This document shows, one piece after another, positions 48,492 to 57,578 of a stretch of 64,000 bases of DNA (within the stretch, counting starts at the first letter, position 1; every line of letters begins with the position of its first letter). The DNA comes from Streptomyces violaceoruber. GTDB lineage: Bacteria; Actinomycetota; Actinomycetes; Streptomycetales; Streptomycetaceae. The notes beneath the pieces were generated by a model that searched no databases, was not told the DNA's origin, and saw only the letters and a program-made list of their open reading frames with translations. A program made the translations under genes and the position numbers. Where the stretch lies: contig NZ_CP137734.1 of assembly GCF_033406955.1 (NCBI RefSeq), positions 5,518,001 through 5,582,000 on the forward strand. Direction: 5' to 3'.

Positions 48492-51203
48492 CTACACCCA
48501 CGTCCGGGGGCGGTAACGATTGGCACGTTCCACCAGGTCGATCCTCTCCTCGCCGCCCCGCGCCAGCCGGGCCAGCGTGCGGTACGAACGCTCCAGGCCG
48601 AAACGCAGGCCGCGTTCGTCCAGGCCGCTGCCGAGCAGCGTCCGTCCCCCGGCGGCGGGAGGGACGGAACCCCGACCTCCGGAGAGTACCCAGTCCAGCG
48701 CACAACCGAGGACCTCGGCCGACAGCTGCTCGCGCCGCGCCGGATCCAGACCGTACACGTCCAGCGCCTCGACCTGCCGCGCGGCGGCGATCAGGTCGTC
48801 CAGGAACCGCAGGTCGCCCGCGGCCGCGGTGCGCTGCCGCAGCCGCGCCCGGACGGCCGCCACGCGCGCCGCGGTGCAGTGGACGGACGACTCCGGCACC
48901 GACTCCAACGTCCGTACGGCGGCCGCCCGGTCACCCGCGGCCAGCTGCACCCGGGCCAGCCCGAACGCCGCGCTGACGTGGCTCGGGTCGGAGGACCACA
49001 CCAGCCGGTAGTACTCGGCGGCGTTGTCGAGCTGCCCCAGCACCTCCGCGCACAGGCCGAGCGCCAGCTTGGGCGCGATCTCGCCGGGGAAGGCGTCGTA
49101 GATCGCGTCGAAGGCCAGCGCCGCGTCCTCGTGGGCGCCGGTCACCAGCGCGGCCAGCCCGCGGTACCAGACCACCCGCCAGTCGTCGGGGCGCTCACCC
49201 TCCAGGGCCCCCAGCGCCTCCAGGGCGCCGGACGCGTCGCCGTTCTCCAGCCGGGCCCGGATCTGCCGCAGCCGCGTCTCGGTCGACGGCGCCGGAGCGG
49301 CCGCCAGCGCGGTCAGCAGCTCCGCCGGCGCGGACGCCATCAGGCCCGCCAGGAAGCCCGCGTTGGGGTCGCCGGCGTCGACCCGGGGGACCGGCAGCGC
49401 GAGCGAGGCGGTGGGCGCGTCGGCCTCCTTGACCAGGCCGGAGGCCCCGGTGCCGAGCCAGCCGGCCGAGCCGGCCGAGCTGACCGCACCCGGCAGCGAG
49501 GCGCTCGCGCCCCCGGACGCGGCCACCGGCGTACCCGCGCCCACCGGCGGGGCGTGTGCGACGGTCCCGCCCGGAGCGCCCACGGCCGGACCGGAGCCGC
49601 CCGGCAGCGCGGGCGCGGCGCCCGCTCCGCCCGGCAGGGCCGCACCGGAGCCGCCCCGCCGTCCTCTCGCCGGGGGCACCCGGGCGCCCAGCCGCGACAC
49701 CTCGCCGTCCAGGCGCGGGAACAGTTCCGTGTCCGTCACCCGTACCTCGGGCCCGAACAGCGTGGAGACGGCGGGCCTGGCCCGGCCCGTCTGGAGCGAG
49801 ACCACCTCGCGCAGCACACCCGTCAACTGCTCCGCCATCTCCTGCGCGGAGGCGAACCTGCGGGCCGGATCCGGGTCGGTGGCCCGCACCAGCAGCCGGT
49901 AGAACGACTCGTACTGCCGGAAGACCTCGATGCTGTCGGGGTCCGGCAGGGAGTCCGCGTAGACGGTGGTGTAGCCCTGGAAGTCGAACGACAGCACGGC
50001 GAGGGTCCGCCCGACCGTGTACAGGTCGGACGCCACCGACGGGCCGACGTCGGCGACCTCCGGGGCCTGGTAGCCCACCGTGCCGTAGATCGCCGACTCG
50101 TCGTCGTCCATGCGGCGCACCGCGCCCATGTCTATGAGCTTGAGCTGGTCCTCGGTCTGGATGGCGTTGTCGACCTTGAAGTCGCAGTACAGCAGCTTGC
50201 GGCTGTGCAGGTGGCCGAGCGCCTCCAGCGCCTCGATGCCGTACGCGCAGGCCTGCTCGACCGGCAGCGGATCGCGCCGCCCCTGCGGGGAGCGCCGGGC
50301 GTTGGCGATCTCCTTGAGCGACTTGCCGCCGACGTACTCCATGACGATGTAGCCGTCGAGGGAACCGGTGCGCTGGTCGAGGTGCTCGACGAAGTTGTAG
50401 ATCCGCACGATGTTGGCGTGCTCGATCTCGGCGAGGAAGCGGCGCTCGGAGATCGCCGCCGCCATCGCGTCCTGGTCGCCGGTGTCCAGCAGGCCCTTGA
50501 GGACCACCCAGCGGTCGGAGACCGCCTTGTCCACGGCCAGGTAGATCCAGCCGAGGCCGCCGTGCGCGAGGCAGCCCACCACCTCGTACTGGCCGTGCAC
50601 CACGTCCCCGGCCTTCAGCTTGGGCACGAACGAGTACGGGTGGCCGCACTTGGTGCAGAAGCCCTCCGTGCGGCCCGGCCGCTCGCCGCGCGAGCGCCCG
50701 ACCGGCGCCCCGCAGTCCGAGCGCGAGCAGAACCGCTTGCGTTCGGGCACCTCAGGGTGGTCCATCACCATCACGCGCGGGTCGGGCCGTGGCACCGCCG
50801 GTACCTCGACGAGACCGACGCCGAGGCGCCCGCGCCCGGTGGAGCCCGCGCTCGAACCGGAGCTGCGCACCGACACCGAACGCCCCGTGGAGCGGCCCGA
50901 GACCGCCCGGGAGAGCCGGCCGGACACCGAACGCCGGGACTTCGACGAGCGCGACGACTGGGACGACGTGCGCGAACTGCGGGCGCTGGAGCGGGAACCG
51001 CCGCTGCCCGACGCACCGCGTGACCCGCGCGAGCCCCCGCTCCCGCCGCCTCCGGTGACGCCGGTCGGCGTGGCGCCGAGCGCGCCGCCGGCCGCGACGA
51101 CCGGCGCCAGACCGCACGTGTCGCAGTACAGCTCGCCGCCGCCCATGTCCTCGTAGGTCCCGCCGCAGCCGGGACGCTGACACGTCCGTCCTGCCTCACT
51201 CAT
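48492..51203 (-). CDS. pknG: PknG-like Ser/Thr protein kinase
   Basis: 903 residues. Two Cys-pair zinc/rubredoxin-like sites: TCQRPGCGGTYEDMGG to YCDTCG at the N-terminus, and RFCSRSDCGAPVG to FCTKCGHPYSF near 150-195. The kinase domain (about 200-470) has CLAHGGLGWIYLAV, the lysine in WVVLKGLL, LLYCDFKVDNAI replacing HRDLKxxN, LIDMGAVRR for DFG, and GTVGYQAPEV. The C-terminus (about 600-900) is TPR-like. This layout is that of mycobacterial PknG, a soluble kinase that controls glutamate metabolism through an FHA protein. The Ser/Arg-rich linker near 55-130 is extra. Neighbours GlnH and GlnX support the call. Confidence 0.92.
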   Translation of the reverse strand: MSEAGRTCQRPGCGGTYEDMGGGELYCDTCGLAPVVAAGGALGATPTGVTGGGGSGGSRGSRGASGSGGSRSSARSSRTSSQSSRSSKSRRSVSGRLSRAVSGRSTGRSVSVRSSGSSAGSTGRGRLGVGLVEVPAVPRPDPRVMVMDHPEVPERKRFCSRSDCGAPVGRSRGERPGRTEGFCTKCGHPYSFVPKLKAGDVVHGQYEVVGCLAHGGLGWIYLAVDKAVSDRWVVLKGLLDTGDQDAMAAAISERRFLAEIEHANIVRIYNFVEHLDQRTGSLDGYIVMEYVGGKSLKEIANARRSPQGRRDPLPVEQACAYGIEALEALGHLHSRKLLYCDFKVDNAIQTEDQLKLIDMGAVRRMDDDESAIYGTVGYQAPEVADVGPSVASDLYTVGRTLAVLSFDFQGYTTVYADSLPDPDSIEVFRQYESFYRLLVRATDPDPARRFASAQEMAEQLTGVLREVVSLQTGRARPAVSTLFGPEVRVTDTELFPRLDGEVSRLGARVPPARGRRGGSGAALPGGAGAAPALPGGSGPAVGAPGGTVAHAPPVGAGTPVAASGGASASLPGAVSSAGSAGWLGTGASGLVKEADAPTASLALPVPRVDAGDPNAGFLAGLMASAPAELLTALAAAPAPSTETRLRQIRARLENGDASGALEALGALEGERPDDWRVVWYRGLAALVTGAHEDAALAFDAIYDAFPGEIAPKLALGLCAEVLGQLDNAAEYYRLVWSSDPSHVSAAFGLARVQLAAGDRAAAVRTLESVPESSVHCTAARVAAVRARLRQRTAAAGDLRFLDDLIAAARQVEALDVYGLDPARREQLSAEVLGCALDWVLSGGRGSVPPAAGGRTLLGSGLDERGLRFGLERSYRTLARLARGGEERIDLVERANRYRPRTWV

Positions 51204-51278
51204 GACGCTGCCTCCCCTTGCCGCTCGTGCGCCGGCTGCCGCCCGTGCGCCGGCCCTCGCTCTTGCGCCGGTCCTCGC

Positions 51279-52613
51279 TCATGAGCCGGGCCCCGTCCGG
51301 TCCACCGGCCCGCCCTGGCCGGGCACGCGCCTTGCGGTGCCGAGCAGTTCGGCCGCCGCGTGCTGGTAGCGCAGCACGGCCTGCTCGGCGACGCGCAGGT
51401 CGCAGGGCGCGCTCCACAGCATGCGGCGCGCCTTCTCGTACTTCTCCGCCAGCTCGGGGTCCTCGGCGTGGCCCAGCCGGGCCATCTTCGCCTTGTACGC
51501 GTCCAGTCGGCCGCGCAGCTCGGCACGGACCGCGAGCGGCGCGGTGACCGCCGTCAACGACTCCCGGGCCCGCAGCAGTTCGTCCTCCGCCTTCTCCTCC
51601 AGGGACTCCAGGAGCGGCGACAGCCGGTGCCACTGGGCGTGCCTGCGGTACTCGGCGGCCGCCGCCAGCTGCTCCTGGAGCACGATCGGCGGCCCGCCGA
51701 CGACCGGCACCTCCGTCGCGGCGATCTTCGCCAGCACCTCGCCGCGCGCGGTGCGGGCCTCGGCCAGCGTGCGGTCCGCGCGCGAGAGCACGTCCCGCAG
51801 CCGGACGATCCGCTGCTCGGCGTCCTGGCGCACGGCCAGCACCGCGTCGATCTCACGGCGCACCTCCTCCAGGGCGCGCGCCTCCCGGTCGTACACCGTG
51901 GTGTCCGGACGGCCGCCGCCCGGTGCCGAACTGCCCCGGGCGGGCGTCCAGAAGGCCAGCGGGTCGGAGATCACCTGTTCCCGCAGCCGCGTCAGGGTGC
52001 GGGTGATCCGCTCCAGGTCGTCGCCCGCCGGGTGCTCGCCGGGGCGCACGCCCACGGAGTGCGCCAGCTTGCGGGTGCGCTGCAACTCGGCGGCGAGTAG
52101 ATCGATCCGGGCGGGCAGCGCCGACCACACCGCGTCGGCGGCGACCACCATGTCCAGGGAGGTCGCGTAGAGCTGGTTCATCCGGTCCACCAGCGTCACC
52201 AGCGAGTACCGCTCGCTGAGCCGGCCGGGACCGCCGTGCGGGGTGGGCGCGTTGGCGATGGCGGCGGCGCCCGAGGCCACCGTGACCGCCTCGCCGCGCA
52301 GCAGCTCCGTCAGCTCCACCAGGTCCTCGCGGCTGGACCAGCGGCGCCGGGAACGGATCTCCCGGGCGGAGCGCAGCGCGGCCGTGTACGCGTCGAAGTA
52401 GGTCCACAGCAGCGTGATCGACGCCTCCGCGGTCCCCCAGCGCTCGGCGGTGACGCCGGTCAGCTCGGCGCCCTCGAGGAGTCTGCGGCCCGCGTGGTCC
52501 TGGAGGGCGAGCAGCGAGGTCTCGATCGCCTCGTGCTCCGCGCCGAGCCGCGCCAGCGCACGGTCCACCTCGTCCCGGTCCATCACCGGCCCGGTGGGTC
52601 CCGTGTCGCCCAT
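51279..52613 (-). CDS. Coiled-coil protein of the kinase operon
   Basis: 444 residues from ATG 52613, behind GAGGTGATCG. Almost wholly helical with heptad stretches: VDRALARLGAEHEAIETSLL, ALEEVRREIDAVLAVRQDAE, and LSPLLESLEEKAEDELLRAR. No enzyme motif, signal peptide or membrane helix. It lies between the GlnH-like and PknG-like genes, with only 75 bp to the kinase. It could bridge the membrane complex and the kinase. Not recognised as a named family. Confidence 0.8.
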   Translation of the reverse strand: MGDTGPTGPVMDRDEVDRALARLGAEHEAIETSLLALQDHAGRRLLEGAELTGVTAERWGTAEASITLLWTYFDAYTAALRSAREIRSRRRWSSREDLVELTELLRGEAVTVASGAAAIANAPTPHGGPGRLSERYSLVTLVDRMNQLYATSLDMVVAADAVWSALPARIDLLAAELQRTRKLAHSVGVRPGEHPAGDDLERITRTLTRLREQVISDPLAFWTPARGSSAPGGGRPDTTVYDREARALEEVRREIDAVLAVRQDAEQRIVRLRDVLSRADRTLAEARTARGEVLAKIAATEVPVVGGPPIVLQEQLAAAAEYRRHAQWHRLSPLLESLEEKAEDELLRARESLTAVTAPLAVRAELRGRLDAYKAKMARLGHAEDPELAEKYEKARRMLWSAPCDLRVAEQAVLRYQHAAAELLGTARRVPGQGGPVDRTGPGS

Positions 52614-52683
52614 CGATCACCTCTCGCCGTCGCGGACTTGCGTGTGCCCTGCGTCTCTTCGTCTTCGCCTGCGCGGCCGCCGG

Positions 52684-53742
52684 TCAGCTCCCGCGCAGGT
52701 ACTGCGGGGTCGGCGGCAGCGACTTCGCCGGGTCGTCCATGGTCTCCGACAGCCACTCCTCGTACGAGTGCTGCCACCCGTCGGCCCGGTCCGCGCGCCA
52801 CTGTTCGAGGACCCGGTTGACCCGGCGTACCAGATCGTCGGCGTCCTTCTTCATCGCCACGCCGTAGTACTCGGTCGTGAAGGCGTCGCCCTTCAGCTCC
52901 ACCGTCGGGTCCTGCGCGGCCTGGCTCGCGGCGAGGGCGCCGTCGGTGACCACCGCGTCGACCTCGCCGAGCTGGAGCCGGACCAGGCAGTCGAGTTGGT
53001 TGGGGACGGTGGTGCGCAGGTCGACGCCCTCGGCGAGCCTGCCGTCCTTCTGGTCCTGCTCCAGTGTGCTCAGCGCCGTCGAACCGGCCGCCGTGCAGAT
53101 CTCCTTGCCGGCCAGCGTGCCGTCGTATCCCGTGATCTTCGAGGACTTGGGTGCCAGCACCTGCTGGCCGGTCCTGAAGTAGGGGGCGGAGAACGCGACG
53201 TCCTCCAGCCGGTCGCAGTTGATGGTCATCGTGCGGACCACCATGTCGACCCGGCCGTCCTGGATCGCGGGGACGCGCTGGTCGGTGGGTATCGCCTTGA
53301 ACTGCACGGCGTCCTCGTCGCCGAGGACGTCCTTCGCTATCCGGTGCGCCAGGTCGATGTCGAAGCCCTCCAGTTCGGCGTCGCCGCCGCTGTTCGGGTC
53401 GCGGTAGCCCCAGCGGAAGCTGTTCTGGTCGACGCCGACGATCAGCTTGCGCTTCTCGCCCTCGCGGGCGCGGATCCGGTCGATGGTGGGCCCGTCGTCC
53501 CCGGACGGGGCAAGGGTCTGCTTCTCCGGGTCGGTGCACTCCTGCGCGGCCCGCGCCTGGCTGCCGTGGGTGGCGCCGTGGCCGTCGTCCGCCGCACCGT
53601 CGCGGCCGCTTCCTCCGCCTCCGCCGTGCCAGGGGACCGCCGGCAGGAGCAGGGCCGCCAGCACGGCGAGAACGCAGGCGAAGGCCATCGCCCCCACTCC
53701 GCCCCAGCCCTTCAGGCCGGTCCGCAACCGTCCCGCTCGCAT
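52684..53742 (-). CDS. glnH: GlnH-like amino-acid binding protein of the PknG module
   Basis: 352 residues from ATG 53742. One N-terminal hydrophobic segment (AMAFACVLAVLAALLLPAVP) without a lipobox cysteine, so it is probably anchored by an uncleaved signal. The binding domain (about 100-345) is the family 3 amino-acid type: KLIVGVDQNSFRWGYRDPNS, LEGFDIDLAHRIAKDVLG, RVDMVVRTMTINCDRLEDVA and EVDAVVTDGALAASQAAQDP. No ABC permease is adjacent, so it looks like a sensor rather than an importer. In mycobacteria GlnH binds Asp/Glu/Asn and signals through GlnX to PknG. Confidence 0.88.
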   Translation of the reverse strand: MRAGRLRTGLKGWGGVGAMAFACVLAVLAALLLPAVPWHGGGGGSGRDGAADDGHGATHGSQARAAQECTDPEKQTLAPSGDDGPTIDRIRAREGEKRKLIVGVDQNSFRWGYRDPNSGGDAELEGFDIDLAHRIAKDVLGDEDAVQFKAIPTDQRVPAIQDGRVDMVVRTMTINCDRLEDVAFSAPYFRTGQQVLAPKSSKITGYDGTLAGKEICTAAGSTALSTLEQDQKDGRLAEGVDLRTTVPNQLDCLVRLQLGEVDAVVTDGALAASQAAQDPTVELKGDAFTTEYYGVAMKKDADDLVRRVNRVLEQWRADRADGWQHSYEEWLSETMDDPAKSLPPTPQYLRGS

Positions 53743-53824
53743 CCTCACGCCCCCTTTCACGGGTCCTGCCTCCTCGGGCCGCACGGGCACCTCTTCCCAC
53801 CGGCCTGCCGGGCCGCACCCCGCC

Positions 53825-55189
53825 TCACCGGTACTCCGACAGCCTGCGGCCGATGCCTATGAGCGCGCCGGCCGCCCCCAGCGCGGCGAGCACGCCGGCG
53901 CCCTGCGGCAGGTAGCGCATCGCGTCCAGACCGTCGCCCGCCGCCTGCTCGAACTCCGCCTTCTCGTGCTTCAGGGCGGTGGCGAGGGCGGCGTCGACGC
54001 CGTCGAAGCATTCCACCGTGGCACCGTCGCCGCCGATCACCAGGTTCAGCGCCTGCTGGTAGTTGCCGTTCTCGTCCTGCGTACGGGCCGAGGTGTGGCG
54101 CTTCTTCCACTCCGTCATGTTGCCGTTCGCCGTGTCGACGGGCTGTTCGCCCGCCTTGTCGTCGGCGAGCCGTGCCGCCTCGGCCAGCGCCCTGCCGAGG
54201 CCGTCCATGTTCTTGCCGAAGGCCAGGTCGTAGGAGTCGTACGTCTTGTCGCCCACCTTGGTCGTCTCCGCGCCGCGGGAGACCAGGGTCAGGTTCTCGT
54301 TGCCCCGGGCCTTGAGGGAGGCGATGCGGGCCTCGTTCAGCGCGTTCAGGGAGCGGACGCCGTGCTCGTGGGATTCGGTCAGGTTCGACCGCGCGACGCT
54401 GTGGCCGACGACCAGCCAGAGCAGTACGACGGCGGAGGCGGCGGTCGCCGCGACCATCCCGTGGTTCAGGACGCGGTTGGTGCGCCGGTAGGTGCGGTGC
54501 TGGGCCCAGGCCAGCGCGGCGAGCAGGACGACGCCGAGGGCGATCGCCGCCCAGGGGTAGGGCTTGGCGTCGCCGTAGTCGGCGCCCAGCCGCTGGTTCT
54601 CCTTCGTGTAGAGGTCCTCCGCCGCCGGGAGCATCTCCTTCTGCATCTTCTCGTTGGCGTAGCGCAGATAGGCGCCGCCGACCGGGAAGCCCTGCCGGTT
54701 GTAGGTGCGGGCGCGCTCGACCAGGCCCTTGTACTCGGGCAGCAGGCGGTTGAGCTTCGCGATGGTGGTCGCCGCGGGCGACTTCGGCTCGGAGTTGGCG
54801 GCGGCCGTCACGAGCCCCTCGGCGGCCGCGCGGATCCCGTTGTCGTAGCGCGTGCGGGAGTCCTCCGTCTCCTGGCCGCCGGCCAGGAAGCCGCTGGAGG
54901 CGGCGGTGTTGGCCTCGGCGAGGGAGCGGTAGATGTCGGCCGCCGCGGAGCTGAGCGGCTGGCTGCGGGTGAGCACGTCGTCGGCGGCCGCGGCCCGCTC
55001 GTTCATCTGCCAGGCGGTGACGGTGCCGAAGGCGACGACGAGCACGGCGAGCAGCGCGCCGATGATGCGCAGCCGCCCCGGCTCGGTGACCGCCGCCGCG
55101 CGCAGCCGGTCCACGCCCTCGGCGAAGGCGGTACGACGCGGCGCCGTGCCCGGCGGCGGTGCCGCGCTGCTCCCCGGCGGTTGAGTCAC
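53825..55189 (-). CDS. glnX: GlnX-like membrane sensor protein
   Basis: 454 residues from GTG 55189, behind GGAGGT. Four membrane segments: about 42-62 (IIGALLAVLVVAFGTVTAWQ), 215-232 (WAAIALGVVLLAALAWAQ), 247-267 (VAATAASAVVLLWLVVGHSV) and 430-447. They enclose two extracytoplasmic helical domains of about 150 residues each, like the four-helix-bundle sensors of chemoreceptors. The first gene of the operon, followed by the GlnH-like protein and later PknG, as in mycobacteria. It should carry the ligand signal from GlnH through the membrane. Confidence 0.83.
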   Translation of the reverse strand: MTQPPGSSAAPPPGTAPRRTAFAEGVDRLRAAAVTEPGRLRIIGALLAVLVVAFGTVTAWQMNERAAAADDVLTRSQPLSSAAADIYRSLAEANTAASSGFLAGGQETEDSRTRYDNGIRAAAEGLVTAAANSEPKSPAATTIAKLNRLLPEYKGLVERARTYNRQGFPVGGAYLRYANEKMQKEMLPAAEDLYTKENQRLGADYGDAKPYPWAAIALGVVLLAALAWAQHRTYRRTNRVLNHGMVAATAASAVVLLWLVVGHSVARSNLTESHEHGVRSLNALNEARIASLKARGNENLTLVSRGAETTKVGDKTYDSYDLAFGKNMDGLGRALAEAARLADDKAGEQPVDTANGNMTEWKKRHTSARTQDENGNYQQALNLVIGGDGATVECFDGVDAALATALKHEKAEFEQAAGDGLDAMRYLPQGAGVLAALGAAGALIGIGRRLSEYR

Positions 55190-55310
55190 CGCTGACCTCC
55201 CCCATGGTCATCCGTCGCCGCAAGTATCGCCGTCCGCACCGACATTCGCACCGGCCTTCGTCCGATCCTGATGTGATCCCGGTGCAACGCACCACCCCTG
55301 CCCATGAATA

Positions 55311-55341
55311 CGCCACGGGAACCGGTTCGGTTCCCGTGGCG
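55311..55341 (-). terminator. Terminator after csnK
   Basis: Perfect 13-bp inverted repeat: CGCCACGGGAACC (55311-55323), loop GGTTC, GGTTCCCGTGGCG (55329-55341). It lies two bases after the csnK stop and before the glnX promoter region, so it closes the csn operon and insulates the signalling operon. Confidence 0.88.
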
Positions 55342-55343
55342 GC

Positions 55344-56315
55344 TCAGGCGGCGAAGTGCTCCCGGGCCCGCTCACCGGCCCCGGGCGCAGCGCCCACGTG
55401 GTCGAGCCCCAGGAGCACGGCACCGAGCACGGGCCGGGCCGTCACCACCCTGGGTACGGCCTTGGGGGCGCGGGCCGCCAGCAGCTCCCGTATCCGCTGG
55501 TCGAGTTGCGGATGCCGGGCCGCCAGCACGCTGCCGCCCAGCACCACCGGCGCGGGCTCGGCCAGCAGGTCGAGGCGGGTCAGCGCGACCGTGGCCATGG
55601 CCACCACCTCGTCGGCCTGCCGGTCCACGACCGACCGGGCGAGCGGGTCGCCGCCCGCGGCCGTGGCGAACAGCACCGGGGTCAGCTCGTGCCGCCGTAC
55701 CGGCTCGACCCGCCGCAGGTGCAGGGCCTCGATGAGGGCGTACATCGAGTCGAGGCCGAAGTGGGCCGGCAGGGTGCGGGCCAGCTCGGTCGGCTCCCCC
55801 CGCCCGTCCTCCGCGCGCGCGGCGTGCCACAGCGCCTCCTCGGCCAGCCCCCAGCCGCCGCCCCAGTCCCCGGAGATGCGGCCGATGGCCGGGAAGCGGG
55901 CGGTACGGCCGTCGGGGCGCATGCCGACGCAGTTCACGCCCGCCCCGCACACGACGGCGACGCCCAACGGTTCGTCGACGCCCGCCCGCAGGAGCGCGAA
56001 CGTGTCGTTGCGCACCTCGACGCTCCCGCCCCACGCGCGCGCGTGCAGCGCGGCGGCCAGCTGTTCCTCCTCCACGGGCAGGTCGGCGTTGGCCAGGCAC
56101 GCCGACACGTGGCCGACGGCGGTGACCCCGGCCGCCGCGAAGGCCCGCGTCACCGCGTCCGCCAGGGCGTCCACGGCCCGCTCGACACCCACGGCGGGCG
56201 GCCGGAAGGCCCCGCCGCGCGCCGTGGCGAGTACCTCGCCGTCGGCCGCCACCACGGCCACGTCGGTCTTGCTGTTGCCCGCGTCGACGGCGAGGACGCT
56301 TGCGCTCAGGCCCAC
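55344..56315 (-). CDS. csnK: BadF/BadG-type glucosamine (oligosaccharide) kinase CsnK
   Basis: 323 residues from GTG 56315, overlapping the end of csnH by 10 bp. ATPase-fold sugar kinase: phosphate 1 motif VLAVDAGNSKTDVAVV, phosphate 2 AVVCGAGVNCVGM, then GRISGDWGGGWGLAEEALWH and adenosine motif PAPVVLGGSVLAAR. It resembles N-acetylglucosamine kinases. As last gene of the chitosan operon it probably phosphorylates imported glucosamine or its oligosaccharides so that the GH4 enzyme and central metabolism can use them. Name from the csnR-K operon as I recall it. Confidence 0.88.
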   Translation of the reverse strand: MGLSASVLAVDAGNSKTDVAVVAADGEVLATARGGAFRPPAVGVERAVDALADAVTRAFAAAGVTAVGHVSACLANADLPVEEEQLAAALHARAWGGSVEVRNDTFALLRAGVDEPLGVAVVCGAGVNCVGMRPDGRTARFPAIGRISGDWGGGWGLAEEALWHAARAEDGRGEPTELARTLPAHFGLDSMYALIEALHLRRVEPVRRHELTPVLFATAAGGDPLARSVVDRQADEVVAMATVALTRLDLLAEPAPVVLGGSVLAARHPQLDQRIRELLAARAPKAVPRVVTARPVLGAVLLGLDHVGAAPGAGERAREHFAA

Positions 56316-57571
56316 GCCAGGTGCTCCCGGTTGTGTGCGATCAGCCGGTCGGTGAGCTGCTCGGCGTACGCGTACTGGCCGACGAGGGGGTGGGCGAGCA
56401 GCGCCCGGAAGACCCGGTCCCGCCCGCCGCGCAGGGCCGCGTCCAGGGCCAGGTCCTCGTACGCGGTGACGTTCGCCATCAGCCCCGCGTACAGCGGGTC
56501 CACGTCCGCCACCGGCAGCGGGGCGGCGCCCTTGCCGCCCACCGCCGCCGGGACCTCGATCACCGCGTCGTCGGGGAGGAAGGGCAGCGTGCCCCGGTTG
56601 TAGGTGTTCACCACCTGGTACGGGGAGCCCGCGCCGCCGAGCAGGGCGGCGGCGAGGTCGACGGCGGCCTCGGAGTAGTAGGCGCCGCCGCGCTTGGCGA
56701 GCAGCGCGGGCTTCTCGTCCAGGGCCGGGTCGCCGTACATCTGAAGCAGTTGCCGTTCCATCTCCGCGACCTCGGCGGCCCGGGACGGCTTGGTGCGCAG
56801 CTCGTCGACGACCTCGTCGTGGGCGTAGTAGTAGCGCAGGTAGTAGGAGGGGACGACGCCCAGCCGGTCCAGGAGCGGCCGGGGCAGGCGCAGGTCGGCG
56901 GCGACGGCCTCCCCGTGCTCGGCCAGCAGGCGGGGCAGCACGTCCTCGCCCTCGGGGCCGCCGAGGCGTACGCCGGTCTCCCAGGTGAGGTGGTTGAGGC
57001 CGACGTGGTCCAGGTGGACGTCGGCCGGTGCCACCCCGAGCAGCGCGGCGAACTTGCGCTGGAGCCCGATCGCCACGTTGCACAGGCCGACCGCCCGGTG
57101 CCCGGCCTGGAGCAGGGCGCGGGTGACGATGCCGACCGGGTTGGTGAAGTCGATGATCCAGGCGTCCGGGTTGGCCCGGCGCACCCGCTCGGCGATGTCC
57201 AGCACCACCGGCACCGTGCGCAGCGCCTTGGCGAGACCGCCCGCGCCGGTCGTCTCCTGCCCGACGCAGCCGCACTCCAGCGGCCAGGTCTCGTCCTGCT
57301 GCCTGGCCGCCTGTCCGCCGACCCGCAGCTGGAGCAGTACGGCGTCGGCGCCGTCGACGGCCGCGTCCAGGTCGGAGGTGGTGACCACGCGGCCGGCGTG
57401 CCCCTGCCTGGCGAAGATGCGGCGGGCGAGACCGCCCACCAGCTCCAGCCGGTCCGCCGCCGGATCGACGAGCACCAGCTCCTCGACGGGCAGCGTGTCC
57501 CGCAACCGGGCGAAGCCGTCGATCAGTTCGGGCGTGTAGGTCGAACCGCCGCCGACCACGGTGAGTTTCAT
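56306..57571 (-). CDS. csnH: GH4 6-phospho-beta-glucosidase-type hydrolase CsnH
   Basis: 421 residues. The GH4 hallmark NAD-binding start is KLTVVGGGSTYTPELIDGFA. The metal site shows as WIIDFTNPVGIV, GLCNVAIGLQRKF (Cys-Asn) and DHVGLNHLTWETG (Asn-His). YYLRYYYAHDEVVDEL follows. GH4 enzymes cleave phosphorylated disaccharides by a redox elimination needing NAD and Mn. In this operon the substrate is probably a 6-phosphorylated glucosamine oligosaccharide. It starts seven bases after the csnG stop. Confidence 0.92.
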   Translation of the reverse strand: MKLTVVGGGSTYTPELIDGFARLRDTLPVEELVLVDPAADRLELVGGLARRIFARQGHAGRVVTTSDLDAAVDGADAVLLQLRVGGQAARQQDETWPLECGCVGQETTGAGGLAKALRTVPVVLDIAERVRRANPDAWIIDFTNPVGIVTRALLQAGHRAVGLCNVAIGLQRKFAALLGVAPADVHLDHVGLNHLTWETGVRLGGPEGEDVLPRLLAEHGEAVAADLRLPRPLLDRLGVVPSYYLRYYYAHDEVVDELRTKPSRAAEVAEMERQLLQMYGDPALDEKPALLAKRGGAYYSEAAVDLAAALLGGAGSPYQVVNTYNRGTLPFLPDDAVIEVPAAVGGKGAAPLPVADVDPLYAGLMANVTAYEDLALDAALRGGRDRVFRALLAHPLVGQYAYAEQLTDRLIAHNREHLAWA

Positions 57572-57578
57572 GAAGTCA

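Noticed and set aside
45810..51023. Open frame of 1737 codons on the plus strand opposite the signalling operon
   Set aside because: It is antisense to clearly recognised kinase, phosphatase and vWA genes. Its translation has no domain, and long antisense frames are expected at this GC content.
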